From an uncultured Rikenellaceae bacterium (GTDB taxonomy: Bacteria; Bacteroidota; Bacteroidia; Bacteroidales; Rikenellaceae), in the NCBI GenBank assembly GCA_944325305.1, contig CALUZO010000005.1, positions 1-64,000 on the forward strand: a stretch of 64,000 bases of DNA, read 5' to 3'. The notes beneath the pieces are model-generated. The model did no database searches and was not told the DNA's origin. It saw nothing but the letters and a program-made list of their open reading frames with translations. Below, in pieces: positions 63,297 to 64,000 of the stretch (position 1 is its first letter; each line of letters starts with the position of its first letter). The position numbers and the translations under genes are program-made.

Positions 63297-64000
63297 ATGG
63301 GATGCTTGTTCTATAAATTCCGCAAATTCCGTTTCTACTTGTGAGCAGAATTGGTCTGCCAACGATTTGCCGGAAGATTTGTCAATGTTGAAGTTGAAAC
63401 AGTAAAATCGCTTTCGATCACCATGTTCTTTTTCCATGTGTGTAGTGCGTTCTTTGTATTCCCAATCCTCGTTCATCAGATAAATGTCATACTCTGTCGA
63501 ACTACCTCCTCGATACCATTGCAGATGCAAAGAGTGGCCGTTCTTCGTATGATAGACAAAATGGATATTCAAATCGCCCCAGAATACGACATCTTTGTCA
63601 CCATATTCGTCCTTTTCTATGTCTATCTTCTTGTTCCAATCTGTGACAAGTTCTATTTTATTGTTTTTCAGCAATTCATTCAGACATTGGTCACGTTTTT
63701 CATAATTCAACATGACTCCGTATTTCCTTCCACAGTAGTATAAAGAATCATGAGGGTATCGTATGTACATATCCTGACCTTGGGAGTTATCCTTTACAAG
63801 ATGGTTGATCAAGGATTCGCTGGACAATAGCCGCAGCCGTCTGTCTAGCTTCCGCTCTGTCGAATGGCCTTCTCCCATCAACAGATGGTGAACCGGCTCT
63901 GCATATACATATTTGTTGTCTCCAACCACCTTTGTCAGAATCTGATCTTTCCAGGTATTTGCTTTACCGTTGAATATTTTGGCATCCTTATTGAATTGTG
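63276..64000 (-). CDS. unrecognised protein, 5' end beyond the window
   Basis: The frame is open from the stop at 63276 to the right edge, so the visible 241 codons are a C-terminal part. A GTG at 63929 could start a 217-residue form, but the upstream codons (reading FNGKANTWKDQILTKV) look coding, so the gene probably begins outside. Visible stretches are hydrophilic with many Asp, Glu, Lys, Tyr; no signal peptide, membrane segment or known motif is seen in this part. A Trp/Tyr-rich beta-like middle (VVFWGDLNIHFVYHTKNGHSLHLQWYRGG) suggests a folded soluble domain. Function unknown. Confidence 0.6.
   Translation of the reverse strand, partial: QFNKDAKIFNGKANTWKDQILTKVVGDNKYVYAEPVHHLLMGEGHSTERKLDRRLRLLSSESLINHLVKDNSQGQDMYIRYPHDSLYYCGRKYGVMLNYEKRDQCLNELLKNNKIELVTDWNKKIDIEKDEYGDKDVVFWGDLNIHFVYHTKNGHSLHLQWYRGGSSTEYDIYLMNEDWEYKERTTHMEKEHGDRKRFYCFNFNIDKSSGKSLADQFCSQVETEFAEFIEQASHKKNPAE

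Overview
The window looks like a chromosome segment from a Bacteroidales bacterium, probably of the Rikenellaceae/Alistipes type; that placement is an inference from gene content, not a tree. The evidence is Bacteroidota-restricted families (DUF2851, GSCFA, DUF2520 next to kdsC, NigD-like lipoprotein, a PafA-type phosphatase relative, a HU/SPOR membrane protein), start sites without Shine-Dalgarno sequences, and repeated upstream boxes matching the Bacteroidota -7 consensus TAnnTTTG, often with TTG about 20 bases further upstream. GC content is intermediate.

From 0.1 to 53 kb the content is mostly core. 0-8.2 kb: pyrF, a secreted GH115 alpha-glucuronidase, xerD, prmA, nadB. 8.4-16.6 kb: an inverted relic of kdsC beside the intact kdsC, a DUF2520 oxidoreductase, a BrkB/YihY membrane protein, a THUMP-like methyltransferase, comEC, rarA, plsY. 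17-25.4 kb: an acyl-CoA synthetase, a GT2 glycosyltransferase, secA, DUF2851. 25.6-28.5 kb: a biotinyl carrier plus carboxyltransferase pair for propionyl/methylmalonyl-CoA, then ispE. 28.5-36.6 kb: GSCFA protein, a PafA-like protein that has lost most catalytic residues, sufE and a DUF59 protein (Fe-S assembly), an MBL hydrolase, trmD, lpxB, a FAH-family enzyme, maf. 37-45 kb: pfkA, a frameshifted lipoprotein gene, the complete proline set proC-proB-proA, and a cupin regulator with a second acyl-CoA synthetase. 45.6-54 kb: HU/SPOR protein with lgt, a histidine kinase without a partner regulator in view, riboflavin synthase, an S24-like regulator lacking its serine, tRNA-Arg(CCG), a YqhD-type alcohol dehydrogenase, a NigD-like lipoprotein, rpiB. 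Strong perfect hairpins mark most operon ends.

From about 54.1 kb to the right edge the window changes to accessory DNA, probably an integrative element or genomic island. A gene-poor, partly AT-rich stretch with several strong hairpins precedes a tyrosine integrase whose start codon lies in an inverted repeat. Behind it are a RhuM/ORF6N-like gene broken by an amber codon, an archaeal-type AAA+ ATPase, two DprA/SLOG-fold proteins on opposite strands (one with intact motifs, one with the nucleotide-binding motifs eroded and a long helical tail), a DUF6557 protein, a small protein resembling the FtsZ C-terminal domain, a DnaQ-like exonuclease, a tandem zinc-finger miniprotein and an unrecognised protein running off the edge. 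The pair of SLOG proteins with an ATPase and an exonuclease on an integrase-bearing island is the best candidate for an undescribed (possibly defence or nucleotide-sensing) module. No CRISPR array, rRNA or insertion sequence was seen. All family calls come from reading motifs by eye; no database search was possible.
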